Assembly: GCF_016919005.1 (NCBI RefSeq)
Contig: NZ_JAFFQE010000005.1
Location: forward strand, 248,001-312,000
From: Desulfopila inferna
GTDB lineage: Bacteria; Desulfobacterota; Desulfobulbia; Desulfobulbales; Desulfocapsaceae
Direction: 5' to 3'
Length of the DNA: 64,000 nt
This document shows, piece after piece, positions 1-9,524 of this stretch. Under the pieces are notes generated by a model. It was not told the DNA's origin and did no database searches. It saw only the letters and a program-made list of their open reading frames with translations. Both the position numbers and the translations under genes were made by a program. Numbering within the stretch: the first letter of the stretch is position 1; every line of letters begins with the position of its first letter.

Positions 1-558
1 TGTTGTCAGTGTATCTGAGGACTTGATCGAAATTTTTATTTCGTGGAAGCCCTGCTTCTCCAGTAATTGTATATTCCGCAGAGCACTTTCAATAAGCGAT
101 CTTGGATTCTCCGGGGTAGGATAGCCATACGTGCCGAGAAGATCTTTTTCAATGGAACCGCTGTTCACGCCAACCCTGATGGGCAGGCCGTGCATCTTGG
201 CAGCATCGACAACACGGGCAAGTTTGCTTTCTCCTCCGAGATTGCCGGGATTGATGCGTATTGCCTGAGCACCATTTTCCATTGAGGCCACCGCCAGGCG
301 GGAGTCAAAATGGATATCGGCAATCAGCGGAATGGAAATGCGTTCGCGAATAGAGCGCAAAGACAGGGCTGCCTCCATGTCGGGAACAGCTACACGAATA
401 AGCTCACAACCGGCTCGTTCCAATCCGGCAATCTGAGCAACAGTAGCCTCAATGTCCCGCGTATCGGTGCTGGCCATGGATTGGACGCTTATAGGAGCAT
501 CTCCGCCCACCTTGACATCACCTACTGTAATCTGTCTGGTTTTTCTGCGAACGATCAT
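1..558 (-). CDS. ispG: 4-hydroxy-3-methylbut-2-enyl diphosphate synthase IspG (GcpE), N-terminal part
   Basis: IspG performs the penultimate step of the MEP isoprenoid pathway, reducing methylerythritol cyclodiphosphate to HMBPP with a 4Fe-4S cluster. The 186 codons present start MIVRRKTRQITVGDV and continue through GGDAPISVQSM, the family's N-terminal TIM-barrel signature; later RVGVNSGS is also typical. The C-terminal cysteine cluster lies beyond the left edge, so the gene is incomplete here. Its ATG overlaps the tsaB stop (ATGA), which suggests translational coupling. It shares its block with dxr, another MEP-pathway gene. Confidence 0.95.
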   Translation of the reverse strand, partial: MIVRRKTRQITVGDVKVGGDAPISVQSMASTDTRDIEATVAQIAGLERAGCELIRVAVPDMEAALSLRSIRERISIPLIADIHFDSRLAVASMENGAQAIRINPGNLGGESKLARVVDAAKMHGLPIRVGVNSGSIEKDLLGTYGYPTPENPRSLIESALRNIQLLEKQGFHEIKISIKSSDTLTT

Positions 559-1295
559 CCTCTGAAATCCTTGCTTTGCTTTTTGTCGGCCAGACTAAGT
601 TCGGCATCGGATGCCCGAACATAGACAGGAGCCGCCGTGGCCAGGTCAAGGTACTTGTTTTCACATAGTAATCTGCCGCACAATAGGCCAACTGCTGCAG
701 CCGATGGAGCATGCAGCTGATACGGTGCAAATTTCACACGATCGCCTAGCTGCTCTTTCCAGAAATCTCCATAGGTCAAGACGCCATCACCAACCATAAC
801 GACGGGTTCATCGATTTTCCCGACCAGCTGTTGCGGAGAAAGTACTTGAATTTTATCCCTTCTAAGAAGTGAACCATCATCACCGCTATCATAAAAAGCT
901 GTATAGACCTGTTTTTTTCGAGCATCGAGAACCGCACAGACAGTACCGCCGGTAAGGCACATTGACGCCAGCGCATCCAAGGTTGATACACCCAGAAGTT
1001 TCTTTTGAGCCGCCGCTGCAAAGCCCTTGGCGGTGGCCATTCCAATCCGCAACCCGGTAAAGCTGCCGGGCCCCAAACCCACCGCTACCCCTTCAATATC
1101 CGACCAGCCGGTTTCCGTCTCGTGAAAAAGAGTATCAACGATGCCAATCAGTCTTCTGGAATGGGTTATACTGGAGCTGAACGACAGACAGGCCAGGACC
1201 TCGCCGTCCATAAGCGTTCCTCTGGTCAAGGCTACACTGCTGCATCGTGTTGCCGTTTCCAGGGAAAGGATGAGCGGATACTGCGGAGACATCAC
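555..1295 (-). CDS. tsaB: tRNA threonylcarbamoyladenosine biosynthesis protein TsaB
   Basis: TsaB (YeaZ) is the non-catalytic partner of TsaD in the complex that transfers threonylcarbamoyl to A37 of ANN-decoding tRNAs. The 246-residue protein has the actin-like ATPase fold start LSLETATRCSSVAL (about 10-23) and the glycine-rich GPGSFTGLR (75-83), hallmarks of the family. It lacks the metal-binding HxxxH of TsaD, which separates the two paralogues. It overlaps rseP upstream and ispG downstream by four bases each, so the three are probably translated as a coupled set. Confidence 0.93.
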   Translation of the reverse strand: MMSPQYPLILSLETATRCSSVALTRGTLMDGEVLACLSFSSSITHSRRLIGIVDTLFHETETGWSDIEGVAVGLGPGSFTGLRIGMATAKGFAAAAQKKLLGVSTLDALASMCLTGGTVCAVLDARKKQVYTAFYDSGDDGSLLRRDKIQVLSPQQLVGKIDEPVVMVGDGVLTYGDFWKEQLGDRVKFAPYQLHAPSAAAVGLLCGRLLCENKYLDLATAAPVYVRASDAELSLADKKQSKDFRG

Positions 1296-2365
1296 TGAAA
1301 CAGCCTCAGGATATCATTGTAGAACACAAAAACCATCAGGGTGGCGAGCAGAGCTATGCCAATCTGCTGCGCGATGATCTGAGCCCGCTCGTTCATAGGC
1401 TTTCGCCGAATGGCTTCCACTGTCAGAAAAGCCAGATGGCCGCCATCAAGAACGGGTATCGGCAAGAGGTTGAGAATTCCCAGATTGACGCTCAACAAAC
1501 CAATGAAATAGGTTAAATTAACCCACCCCTCCCGCATTTGCTCCCCGGCGAGCTGGGCAATGAGGATCGGACCACCCAGTTCGCTAGCAGGAATGACCTG
1601 CTGCACTATTTTGGCAAAACCCATGCCGGTGAGATAGATGAAAAGCCATGTTTGCGAGAGCGCATCCTTAAAGGCCTGCAACCCTCCGACAGAGGAGTAT
1701 TCGACCTCATTGTCCTTGACAATGCCGATCATATAGCGCTCTTCGGTCACTTCGCCAAACATATTTTTGGCATCATCAAGTTCAGGCTTCACCAACACCT
1801 CAAGGGTCCTGTTTTCTCTCTGTAGCAGAACATTTATCTCATTACCACCGCTTTCCTTGACCTTGTGAAGGACGTCAACCCAAAGCTTGGTAGGCTGGCC
1901 GTTAATTTCCAGCAAAACATCACCCTCCTGGATTCCCGCATGATATGCCGGTGAATCTTCGGTCACCATACCGACCCGAGTGGTTTCTACCGGTTGTGGA
2001 ACTCCAACAACGCTGAACAGGAAAAAAAAGAGAAAAATGGGAAATATCAGATTAAACACGGGTCCGGCCAGTATGATTAAAAACCTCTGCAGCACACTTT
2101 TATGGGCGAACGATACCTTTTTATCGGCTTCCGGCACATCCTGCTCATCGGGGTTTTCACCAAACATCTTGACGTACCCCCCTAGCGGCAGGGCGGAAAC
2201 GATGTATTCCGTCTCTCCCACAACTCGCCCAAAGAGCTTTGGCCCGAATCCAAGTGAGAACTTGAGTACTCTGACGCCGAAAAGTTTAGCGACAAGAAAA
2301 TGGCCTAACTCATGAACAAAGATGAGCAGTCCCAAAACCAAAATAAAAGAAAAAAGTGTATTCAT
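1292..2365 (-). CDS. rseP: RIP metalloprotease RseP (site-2 protease, M50)
   Basis: An intramembrane zinc protease that cuts membrane-anchored anti-sigma factors and remnant signal peptides. In this 357-residue protein the zinc motif HELGH lies in the first membrane helix (18-22), the GGYVKMFGE loop is near 62-70, and the third zinc ligand is in LDGGH near residue 307. One PDZ domain sits at about 115-190, whereas the E. coli enzyme has two and is about 90 residues longer. The single-PDZ short form is common outside the gammaproteobacteria. It lies between dxr and tsaB. Confidence 0.95.
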   Translation of the reverse strand: MNTLFSFILVLGLLIFVHELGHFLVAKLFGVRVLKFSLGFGPKLFGRVVGETEYIVSALPLGGYVKMFGENPDEQDVPEADKKVSFAHKSVLQRFLIILAGPVFNLIFPIFLFFFLFSVVGVPQPVETTRVGMVTEDSPAYHAGIQEGDVLLEINGQPTKLWVDVLHKVKESGGNEINVLLQRENRTLEVLVKPELDDAKNMFGEVTEERYMIGIVKDNEVEYSSVGGLQAFKDALSQTWLFIYLTGMGFAKIVQQVIPASELGGPILIAQLAGEQMREGWVNLTYFIGLLSVNLGILNLLPIPVLDGGHLAFLTVEAIRRKPMNERAQIIAQQIGIALLATLMVFVFYNDILRLFQ

Positions 2366-2451
2366 CAGCAGGGCAACGTTAAGGATAAATTTGAATGGAT
2401 CTTGTAAGTTTATATGAAATTAATCATTAAAAGAAGAAATGCGACTACGGC

Positions 2452-3618
2452 TTACTGCAGTCGTTCTATAAGACGCCGCGCCACACTCCGTGCCTCTCTG
2501 TCCGCCTCCAATATATCGTCCAGACTGTTTTCGTCGCCGCTTCTCACTGTCTCCATAGTCTGCGCGACTGTTTCAGCTATTTGCTGAAAAGACAGACGAT
2601 TATCAAGAAATGCCTCAACAGCTTCTTCATTGGCGGCATTGAGAACCGCGGGAAGGACGCCGCCCTGCTGCAGAGCATCAAAGGACAGGCGCAAAGCGGG
2701 AAAACGTCGGTAATCCGGCTCTTCAAAGGCGAGATTGCCGCACTGAGTGAGCCCAAGCCGGTTAAGGCGCAGAGGCAGCCTTTGCGGATAGGACAAGGCA
2801 TAGGCTATGGGAATACGCATGTCGGGGATTCCTAGTTGAGCAAGGACTGAACCGTCCTGAAACTCAACCAGCGAATGAACAATCGACTGCGGGTGAACCA
2901 CTACCTCGATATCCTCGCCGCTTATATCAAAAAGCCAGCGCGCTTCGATAACCTCAAGCCCTTTATTCATAAGGGTTGAAGAATCGATTGATATTTTTCT
3001 CCCCATGGACCAGTTGGGGTGCTCCAGCGCTTGGGCAGGGGTGACATTCTGCAATTCTGCAACTGTTTTTTCTCTAAACGGTCCTCCGGATGCGGTAAGG
3101 ATTATCTTATCAACATCCTGCCGTCTCCCTCCTTCGAGGGCCTGGAAGATAGCACTGTGCTCGGAGTCTATCGGGAAAAGCCGGATGCCTCTACGACGAA
3201 CGGCATCCATGACGATCTTGCCGGCCATCACCAGCGTTTCCTTGTTGGCAAGGCCGATATCCTTGCCTGCCTCAATGGCGGCAAGAGTAGGCAGCAATCC
3301 GGCTGCACCGACGATTGCTGACACAGTAAAGTCCGCTTCTGCAAGGGCGCCGACCTGCTCGTTGCCGGAGTTTCCATAAACTATTATGTCGTGAAAATGC
3401 GGCGCTACCAGTTTTTTTAAATTCTCGGCATGATGTTCATCGATAACGGAAACACATTTTGGTCTAAACTCCGTCATTTGCTTACTCAGCTCCATCAGGT
3501 TTCGTGCTGCGGCAAGTCCCACGATCTCGAAATGCTCGGGGAATTCTCGAACGATTCTAAGAACGTTGACACCAATAGAGCCGGTTGAACCCAGGAGAGA
3601 GATTTTTTTCTTCATCAT
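2452..3618 (-). CDS. dxr: 1-deoxy-D-xylulose 5-phosphate reductoisomerase
   Basis: Dxr (IspC) converts DXP to methylerythritol 4-phosphate with NADPH and a divalent metal, the committed step of the MEP pathway. The 388-residue protein has the nucleotide-binding GSTGSIG at 10-16, the metal-site segment DSEHSAIFQ near 150, and the substrate-loop segments SGGPFRE and [13 protein letters not shown]. Its start overlaps the cdsA stop by four bases. Two consecutive ATG codons exist at the start; the first is used here. An 86-base spacer separates it from rseP. Confidence 0.96.
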   Translation of the reverse strand: MMKKKISLLGSTGSIGVNVLRIVREFPEHFEIVGLAAARNLMELSKQMTEFRPKCVSVIDEHHAENLKKLVAPHFHDIIVYGNSGNEQVGALAEADFTVSAIVGAAGLLPTLAAIEAGKDIGLANKETLVMAGKIVMDAVRRRGIRLFPIDSEHSAIFQALEGGRRQDVDKIILTASGGPFREKTVAELQNVTPAQALEHPNWSMGRKISIDSSTLMNKGLEVIEARWLFDISGEDIEVVVHPQSIVHSLVEFQDGSVLAQLGIPDMRIPIAYALSYPQRLPLRLNRLGLTQCGNLAFEEPDYRRFPALRLSFDALQQGGVLPAVLNAANEEAVEAFLDNRLSFQQIAETVAQTMETVRSGDENSLDDILEADREARSVARRLIERLQ

Positions 3619-4409
3619 CCGGTGAAAATCAACAGGTAGTAGAGAACGGGAGCAGACAGGAGCAGGGAGTCGATCCTGTCGAGAATACCGCCATGACCAA
3701 GGAGTATCTTTCCGGAATCTTTTGTATCTGTTCCCCGCTTGATGATGGATTCGCTCAAATCACCGGCAATGCCGACACCGGTCAGCAGAATTGCCATGGG
3801 GACAAGAACGACCCAATTAATGTTATCAAGGAGAAAAACGGCAAATATCACAGCAATGACAAGACCGCTTATCACTCCGCCGATAGCGCCTTCTATCGTC
3901 TTATTTGGACTGACATTTCGGCAGAGCTTATGTCTGCCCCAAGTCCTGCCGCTGTAATATGCTCCCGAATCAGAGCCCGCAGTTATGGCCACCAGTATGA
4001 TGAGCCAGTAATTGCCTTCAGGCACCAGCCACAAAAGAACCAGATGAGCCGCAAAAAATCCGACATAGACGGCACCGAACACGAGCCTGCTTAAGACCCC
4101 AAAACTATCGGCTAGTCTGGTATAGTTTGTCAGTATATAACAAATAGATAAAAAAACGGAGAAAAAGAGCCCGCCACAGAGTCCGGCTTCGTGCCATAAA
4201 CCGCTGAGAATGACGGGAAGCGCGAGGGAGGTGGAAAGCATCAGCAATTCGGGATTGCCGGTATCCGACGGCAGCGCCATTTTCAGATATTCATGAGCGC
4301 CGATTAAAGCTATAATTACAACAACCAGCCAAAAGGCAGAAAAAGAACCGCTGAGGAGTAAAAAAAGCCAGCAGGAGGCCAGCGCAATACCCGGTACAAT
4401 TCTTTTCAT
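3615..4409 (-). CDS. cdsA: phosphatidate cytidylyltransferase CdsA
   Basis: CdsA makes CDP-diacylglycerol from phosphatidate and CTP at the inner membrane, the precursor of all phospholipids. The 264-residue protein is almost entirely hydrophobic with several membrane spans and ends in the CDS signature: [15 protein letters not shown] followed by [11 protein letters not shown], with the conserved K, D, G and H residues. It starts two bases after the uppS stop and overlaps dxr, so uppS-cdsA-dxr reads as one translational chain. Confidence 0.94.
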   Translation of the reverse strand: MKRIVPGIALASCWLFLLLSGSFSAFWLVVVIIALIGAHEYLKMALPSDTGNPELLMLSTSLALPVILSGLWHEAGLCGGLFFSVFLSICYILTNYTRLADSFGVLSRLVFGAVYVGFFAAHLVLLWLVPEGNYWLIILVAITAGSDSGAYYSGRTWGRHKLCRNVSPNKTIEGAIGGVISGLVIAVIFAVFLLDNINWVVLVPMAILLTGVGIAGDLSESIIKRGTDTKDSGKILLGHGGILDRIDSLLLSAPVLYYLLIFTG

Positions 4410-4411
4410 CT

Positions 4412-5158
4412 CTATCCGGTCCTCAGCTGTGCCCCGGTCTTGCCGAAGCGGCGCTCTCTGTTCTGATATTCCGCCAGGGAATTCAAGAAAGCATCTTTTC
4501 TGTAGTCAGGCCACATTGTTTCGGTGAAAATTATCTCGGCATAGGAGGCCTGCCACAACAGAAAGTTGGATAATCGCTTCTCTCCTCCGGTTCGGATAAG
4601 AAGATCAGGATCGCAAAGATCGGAAGTATAGAGATTATCAGAAATTGTATCCTGGTTAATGTCGCCGCTGTCAAGTATTCCCTGCCGGCACATGTCGGCG
4701 ATTTTTCTGACTGCATGGACAATTTCATCACGTGATCCATAACTCAAGGCAAGATTGAGAATAAGCTTATCGTTTTTCTTGGTCTTATCAATGGAATCAA
4801 GCAGTACGCCACGAACACCGTCTGGTATTCTATGAAGGTCGCCGATACAGGAAAGCCTGATATTGTTGCTGAGCATCCGGGAAAGCTCTGACTCCAGATA
4901 GTTCTGAAGAATCGACATCAAGCCGGAAACCTCACCATCGGGTCTCTTCCAGTTTTCGCTGGAGAAAGCATATAGAGTCAACACTTCAATGCCTATTTCT
5001 CCGGCGACCTCGACAATTTCCCTGACTGTTGAAGCACCGGCCTTATGCCCATAGAGCCGTGGTTTTTTTCTTTGTTCGGCCCATCTGCCGTTGCCATCCA
5101 TGACTATGGCAACATGACGGGGTAATCTGGTTTGATCAAGCTCAGGATCCGTTGGCAT
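4412..5158 (-). CDS. uppS: undecaprenyl diphosphate synthase (isoprenyl transferase)
   Basis: A cytoplasmic cis-prenyltransferase that extends farnesyl diphosphate to the C55 carrier lipid used for peptidoglycan and O-antigen. The 248-residue protein has the catalytic MDGNGRWAEQR (20-30, Asp21), the YAFSSENWKRP segment, and the C-terminal LLIRTGGEKRLSNFLLWQ and WPDY motifs. It is the first gene of the envelope block, 223 bases after frr, with a possible weak terminator between the two. Confidence 0.95.
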   Translation of the reverse strand: MPTDPELDQTRLPRHVAIVMDGNGRWAEQRKKPRLYGHKAGASTVREIVEVAGEIGIEVLTLYAFSSENWKRPDGEVSGLMSILQNYLESELSRMLSNNIRLSCIGDLHRIPDGVRGVLLDSIDKTKKNDKLILNLALSYGSRDEIVHAVRKIADMCRQGILDSGDINQDTISDNLYTSDLCDPDLLIRTGGEKRLSNFLLWQASYAEIIFTETMWPDYRKDAFLNSLAEYQNRERRFGKTGAQLRTG

Positions 5159-5341
5159 AATAAACTGATAAGAGATAAGTCGGTCAAAAGAGAACGTCGC
5201 CGTAAACGGGTCCGCAATGAGGGTAAAGAGTAGCGCCGGTTGAGTTGGGCTTTAGTGCCTTACTTTTTAAAAACCGTCACAAAATATAAACTGAAAATGT
5301 ATTTAAATCATGAATCGGCCTCTACAGCCAAACCATTTATA

Positions 5342-5381
5342 CCCCTCAAGAGGGGACTGTAAAGAGTCCAGCTCGGCTGGA
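5342..5381 (-). terminator. pair of short hairpins after frr, possible weak terminator
   Basis: Directly after the frr stop on the minus strand are TCCAGC-CGA-GCTGGA (5367-5381) and then CCCCTC/GAGGGG (5342-5355, two-base loop). Neither has a good T-run, so termination would be weak. They could instead protect the frr 3' end or mark a processing site between frr and uppS. Confidence 0.35.
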
Positions 5382-5936
5382 TTAGACCTCCATGACTTCC
5401 TTTTCTTTGGAGGCGGTAATCTCGTCAATTTTTTTAATATGACTGTCGGTTTCAACCTGAGCTTCTTCCTGAAGTTTGAACAAATCATCTTCAGAAATTT
5501 CTTTATCTTTTTTCTGCTTTTTCAGGATGTCAATAGCATCACGCCGGGCATTGCGCACGGCGACGCGAAACTCCTCCGCCACTTTTTTCACCTGTTTGAC
5601 AAGTTCCCTGCGCCTCTCCTCCGTAAGCTGGGGGATATTCAATCGAATTATCTTGCCATCACTCACAGGGGTAAGGCCGATGCTGGCTTTGAGAAGCGCT
5701 TTTTCAATCGCTGGAAGCATCTGCGGATCCCAGGGCTGAATAGAAATCATTCTGCTCTCCGGAATGGTAAGCGTGCCAACTTGATTAAGAGGCATCGAAC
5801 TGCCGTAGGCGTCTACCATGATATCCTCCAAAAGCGCAAGTGAAGCGCGCCCGGTCCGGACCTTCGAGAGCTCCTGCCTGAAAGCTTCGACACTTTTCTC
5901 CATTTTTTCGGACATTTCAAAAATCACATCACTCAT
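5382..5936 (-). CDS. frr: ribosome recycling factor
   Basis: RRF splits the post-termination ribosome together with EF-G. The start at 5936 gives 184 residues beginning MSDVIFEMSEKMEKS, the usual RRF length, and has AGGAGAGG upstream; an in-frame start 24 codons earlier lacks family support. RTGRASLALLEDI and the two-helix C-terminus rich in K and E are typical. It follows pyrH by 34 bases in the conserved order rpsB-tsf-pyrH-frr-uppS. Confidence 0.95.
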   Translation of the reverse strand: MSDVIFEMSEKMEKSVEAFRQELSKVRTGRASLALLEDIMVDAYGSSMPLNQVGTLTIPESRMISIQPWDPQMLPAIEKALLKASIGLTPVSDGKIIRLNIPQLTEERRRELVKQVKKVAEEFRVAVRNARRDAIDILKKQKKDKEISEDDLFKLQEEAQVETDSHIKKIDEITASKEKEVMEV

Positions 5937-5970
5937 TGTCTGCACCTCTCCTGTACTGCTTATACGATGT

Positions 5971-6687
5971 TTATTCCGCGCTGATAATAGTACCGATACT
6001 CTGTCCACTTACTGCTTTAAGTATATTACCAGGTGTATTCATGTTCAGAACCAGAATAGTCTTTTTATCACCTTTTGCCAGAGCGATAGCCGTTGCATCC
6101 ATTACCCGAAGATCCTTGATAAGGACTTCATCAAAAGTTAGCTTCTCGTAGCGTATAGCTCCTTGATGTACGACAGGATCCTTGTCAAAAACACCGTCTA
6201 CCTTTGTGGCCTTGATGATGATATCGGCATTAATCTCCAATGCCCTCAGGACACCGGCGGAATCTGTGGTGAAATAAGGGTTGCCGGTTCCAGCGGCAAA
6301 AATGACAGCTCTACCCTTTTCCAGATGACGAGTTGCCTTCCTTCTGATATAGGGTTCACATACCGACTGCATAGGTATAGCCGACATTACCCTGGTATCT
6401 ACGCCGACACGCTCCAGGGCGTCCTGCAGGGCCAGACTATTCATGACAGTTGCCAGCATCCCCATATTATCGGCGGTCGCTCTGTCCATACCCTTGCTGG
6501 CGCCGGCAACACCTCGAAAGATATTGCCTGCACCAATCACTAGGCCAGGTTGAACACCCAGGTCGATGATCTCTTTTATTTCTTTTGCGACATAGGCAAT
6601 GACATCGGTGTTGATTCCGTAAGAATCGTCACCCATTAGAGCCTCACCACTGAGCTTCAACAATACCCGTTTGTACTCTATGTGCAT
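5971..6687 (-). CDS. pyrH: uridylate kinase (UMP kinase)
   Basis: A hexameric bacterial UMP kinase that makes UDP for pyrimidine nucleotide synthesis. The 238-residue protein shows the amino-acid-kinase phosphate loop LLKLSGEAL near 9-17, GAGNIFRG near 54, and the C-terminal nucleotide site [11 protein letters not shown]. It lies between tsf and frr, as in most bacteria. The 220-base spacer before it contains a GAGAAA/TTTCTC hairpin (6768-6785) and a possible -35 (TTGACA) near 6890 without a clear -10. Confidence 0.96.
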   Translation of the reverse strand: MHIEYKRVLLKLSGEALMGDDSYGINTDVIAYVAKEIKEIIDLGVQPGLVIGAGNIFRGVAGASKGMDRATADNMGMLATVMNSLALQDALERVGVDTRVMSAIPMQSVCEPYIRRKATRHLEKGRAVIFAAGTGNPYFTTDSAGVLRALEINADIIIKATKVDGVFDKDPVVHQGAIRYEKLTFDEVLIKDLRVMDATAIALAKGDKKTILVLNMNTPGNILKAVSGQSIGTIISAE

Positions 6688-6907
6688 CGCATGATCTCCG
6701 CTGAGTTTTTTGGAAAAGGAGAAGAAGTTTACTGCAGGCCTCCGGCAGTCGAATTATGACAATCCTGAGAAATAGATCTTTCTCTCAAGCTCACTTTTGT
6801 GCTATGAATTCACCCTAAACAAGGTTAAACTTCAGTTAAGAACTTGACCTTACAGCCTTATTGAGTGAGCATGACTCCGAACCGCCAAAGTGTCAAAGTA
6901 TCCTGAT

Positions 6908-7504
6908 TTACTCTTCGCCTATCTGGAAACGGACAAATCGTTTAATCGAAATATTTTCTCCCATCTTACCAACCAGATCAGTGAGAATATCCTGAATTGA
7001 GCGTTCCGGATCCTTGACAAATTTTTGCTCGAGAAGGACGATTTCGGCAATAAATTTCTCAACCTTGCCGGTCACCATCTTCTCAATGATGTTTTCGGGT
7101 TTTCCGGATTCCAGTGCCTGTTGGATATAGATATCCTTCTCTCTGGCTACGATATCTTCCGGCACTTCTTCGCGGGTAACGGAAACAGGATTGGCAGCGG
7201 CAATATGCATGGCTATATCGCGGGCAAAATCGTTAAATTGATCCGTCTTCGCGACAAAATCGGTCTCACAGCCGACCTCAACCATTACACCGAGTTTCCC
7301 GCCGGCATGAATATAGGTGGCAATTACACCTTCGCTGGTCGCTCTGCCCGCGCGTTTTGCGGCAACAGCAAGACCTTTCTGGCGAAGAAGATCAATAGCC
7401 CTTTCCATATCGCCATTGGTTTCAGTCAACGCCTTTTTACAATCCATCATGCCTGCAGCGGTCTTATCGCGCAGCTCCTTTACCATCTTGCTTGTTATAG
7501 TCAT
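6908..7504 (-). CDS. tsf: translation elongation factor Ts (short form)
   Basis: EF-Ts recycles EF-Tu by GDP release. The 198-residue protein has the N-terminal UBA-like module (KELRDKTAAGMMDCKKAL), then ETDFVAK, which inserts into EF-Tu. At under 200 residues it is the short form lacking much of the second core subdomain of the 283-residue E. coli protein; short forms are widespread. The start has a GGAGGA site. It is separated from rpsB by 171 bases holding a GC-rich hairpin. Confidence 0.95.
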   Translation of the reverse strand: MTITSKMVKELRDKTAAGMMDCKKALTETNGDMERAIDLLRQKGLAVAAKRAGRATSEGVIATYIHAGGKLGVMVEVGCETDFVAKTDQFNDFARDIAMHIAAANPVSVTREEVPEDIVAREKDIYIQQALESGKPENIIEKMVTGKVEKFIAEIVLLEQKFVKDPERSIQDILTDLVGKMGENISIKRFVRFQIGEE

Positions 7505-7602
7505 GGTAAATCCTCCATTAGTCAGCGCCGGGGCGCTTTCTCTTTCATTTATGAAAACGTAAAGCTTCTATAAACCAAAGCCTTTGCGTTAATACGGAAT
7601 AA

Positions 7603-7628
7603 AGGGGCTGCCACAGAAGACAGCCCCT
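7603..7628 (-). terminator. GC-rich hairpin between rpsB and tsf, partial terminator
   Basis: An 8-bp perfect stem, AGGGGCTG/CAGCCCCT with a 10-base loop, is followed on the minus strand by TTATT. The tail is too short for a strong intrinsic terminator, so partial termination or processing between rpsB and tsf is more likely. Confidence 0.5.
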
Positions 7629-7675
7629 ATAAATCTTGAACATCACATAGTGCACGTTGTGCTTTTACCTGGCTG

Positions 7676-8494
7676 CTACTCTTTTTCAGAAACCTCAGAG
7701 GCTGCAGGACTTTCCGGAACTGCGGGAGCGGCCGGAGCCGATTCCATGCCAGCAGCTTCAGCCTCGCCATGAGCGGCGGCCATAGCTTCTTCTGAAGCCT
7801 CTTCGCCATCTTTTGCAGCCTGGCCACGCAGTACGGCCTCAGCCATCTGGTTGCTGATCAGACGAATGGACCGGATGGCGTCATCATTTCCTGGGATAAT
7901 ATAATCGATTCCATCGGGATCACAGTTGGTATCGGCAATGGCGACTACTGGAATATCAAGCTTTCTCGCCTCACTGACACCGATTGATTCTTTTCGGGGA
8001 TCGACAACAAAGATAACACTCGGCAAAGATCGCATGTCTTTTATGCCGCCGATATTTCTCTCAAGCTTGATCCTTTCCTTCTCCATCAGCAGAATTTCTT
8101 TTTTAGGAAATCGGTTGATGGAACCATCCTCCTGCATCGATTCGATAGCTTTTAATCGATCAACACTATTTTTTATGGTTTGAAAGTTGGTCAGCATGCC
8201 GCCCAGCCATCTATGGTCAACATAATACATACCGCAACGCCGCGCCTCTTCTTTTATAATGGCCTGTGCCTGTCTTTTGGTGCCGACAAAAAGAACGGTT
8301 CCACCATTAGCGACTTCATTTTCGACAAAACTGCAGGCCTTGTCGAACAGTCTTTTGGTAAGATCCAGATTGATTATATAGATGCCGTTGCGTGGTCCGT
8401 ATATATACGGTTTCATCTTCGGATTCCAGCGACGTGTCTGATGACCGAAATGCAGACCAGCCTGAAGCATATCTTTTACACTTACATTTGCCAT
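7676..8494 (-). CDS. rpsB: 30S ribosomal protein S2
   Basis: S2 binds late to the 30S head/body junction and is needed for S1 binding. The start [25 protein letters not shown] is canonical, and FVGTKRQAQ and [10 protein letters not shown] follow. The core ends near residue 227. About 45 further residues form a low-complexity tail rich in Ala, Glu, Pro and Ser that the ~241-residue E. coli protein lacks. The upstream 181 bases would hold its leader and promoter; only a small GAGGA/TCCTC hairpin (8597-8611) was seen. Confidence 0.96.
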   Translation of the reverse strand: MANVSVKDMLQAGLHFGHQTRRWNPKMKPYIYGPRNGIYIINLDLTKRLFDKACSFVENEVANGGTVLFVGTKRQAQAIIKEEARRCGMYYVDHRWLGGMLTNFQTIKNSVDRLKAIESMQEDGSINRFPKKEILLMEKERIKLERNIGGIKDMRSLPSVIFVVDPRKESIGVSEARKLDIPVVAIADTNCDPDGIDYIIPGNDDAIRSIRLISNQMAEAVLRGQAAKDGEEASEEAMAAAHGEAEAAGMESAPAAPAVPESPAASEVSEKE

Positions 8495-8675
8495 TTTTAA
8501 ATCTCCTTTTCTGGTTTTTCCGCCATCCCCATTTAATCACCTTTAATCGATGACACCAGTTGTTCAGGGATGTGTGTTATTTAGCTGCCTGTTGAGAGGA
8601 TGCTTTCCTCATGTTTACAAAAGTAAAACAAATCTGTTTACCATGACAGGCTATATATTGCAAGAATTCCTCGAC

Positions 8676-9431
8676 TCATTGCCTTTTTATGAGTGAAGAT
8701 TTTCCTGAAAAGATTAACTTAAGCCATTCAAAACCGAATTTAAGCAATTCACTATCCTCGCTGAGGATCCGCCTTTTAAGATCCTTGGCCATCTTAAACT
8801 GCTGTAAAACATTTTTCTGTTCTACAAATCCGCGAAAACCGTCTATATCATAACAAACCATAAAAGCGAATCGTTGTTTTTCACCGCCAACACCTTCCCC
8901 TTTCCATGGATTAGTTGAAAATAATGTATCAATTTCACCCCAGAGGTCATTCATGAGATTAAACTGCTCCAGTCGCTGCTGGCGAACCCACTGCTTTACC
9001 GTCAGATTTTGCTCTTCCTCATGCCCCATACAGTAATCATGATTGGTCATGAAGTAGAACTCTCTCTGCCGGTCCGCACTGGGTTTTCTGTCGATGGCTC
9101 GCTCGAGAGGATATGTCCTGCAGGCAGAAGGCCTGTCACTGTAAACGGTACAACCGCCGGAACCGAGAAACGGACACCAACCCCTCTCATCAAGTTTGAG
9201 CATCACCGCGGGAAAATAAGGGTTATCGCCACTAACCACGCGGGAATGCTGATACAGGAATTCTTCAGAATCAAGCTTAACTGCCTGCCTTAATCGCAGT
9301 ATATCATAGGGGAAGAGCTGCATGTCGACATTTTTGCAGCACAGGGTAAAACAGGACACTCCCGGATGACAGGAAAAGGTAAAGGGGCTGCTCTCGAGGG
9401 GAACCATTCCTTCGGGAAATATTTTTTCCAT
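8676..9431 (-). CDS. YkgJ-family cysteine cluster protein
   Basis: The function is unknown. The 251-residue protein matches the putative zinc/iron-chelating cysteine family (CxxxxxCxxxCC type). Cysteines are at 21, 27, 31, 32, 86, 94, 104 and 134, the later ones in CPFLGSGGCTVYSDRPSACRTYPL, which is the family hallmark. No signal peptide or membrane span is visible. The start has AGGAAGG seven bases upstream. It sits alone between the rplQ terminator and rpsB, an unexpected guest in a ribosomal protein block. A metal-cluster role is inferred from the cysteines only. Confidence 0.8.
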   Translation of the reverse strand: MEKIFPEGMVPLESSPFTFSCHPGVSCFTLCCKNVDMQLFPYDILRLRQAVKLDSEEFLYQHSRVVSGDNPYFPAVMLKLDERGWCPFLGSGGCTVYSDRPSACRTYPLERAIDRKPSADRQREFYFMTNHDYCMGHEEEQNLTVKQWVRQQRLEQFNLMNDLWGEIDTLFSTNPWKGEGVGGEKQRFAFMVCYDIDGFRGFVEQKNVLQQFKMAKDLKRRILSEDSELLKFGFEWLKLIFSGKSSLIKRQ

Positions 9432-9485
9432 ACAAAAACCTTCCTAACCCAGCTAAGCTTGATAAGAACCTTTAGACCACAAATA

Positions 9486-9524
9486 AAAAAGCTGGTATGA
9501 GTATAATACTCATCCCAGCTTTTT
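9486..9524 (-). terminator. intrinsic terminator of the alpha operon, after rplQ
   Basis: AAAAAGCTGG (9486-9495) pairs with CCAGCTTTTT (9515-9524), and inside it ATGAGTA pairs with TACTCAT across a TAA loop, broken by one T/C mismatch. The A-run and T-run on either side make it usable in both directions. It marks the end of the long ribosomal protein transcription unit. Confidence 0.85.
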
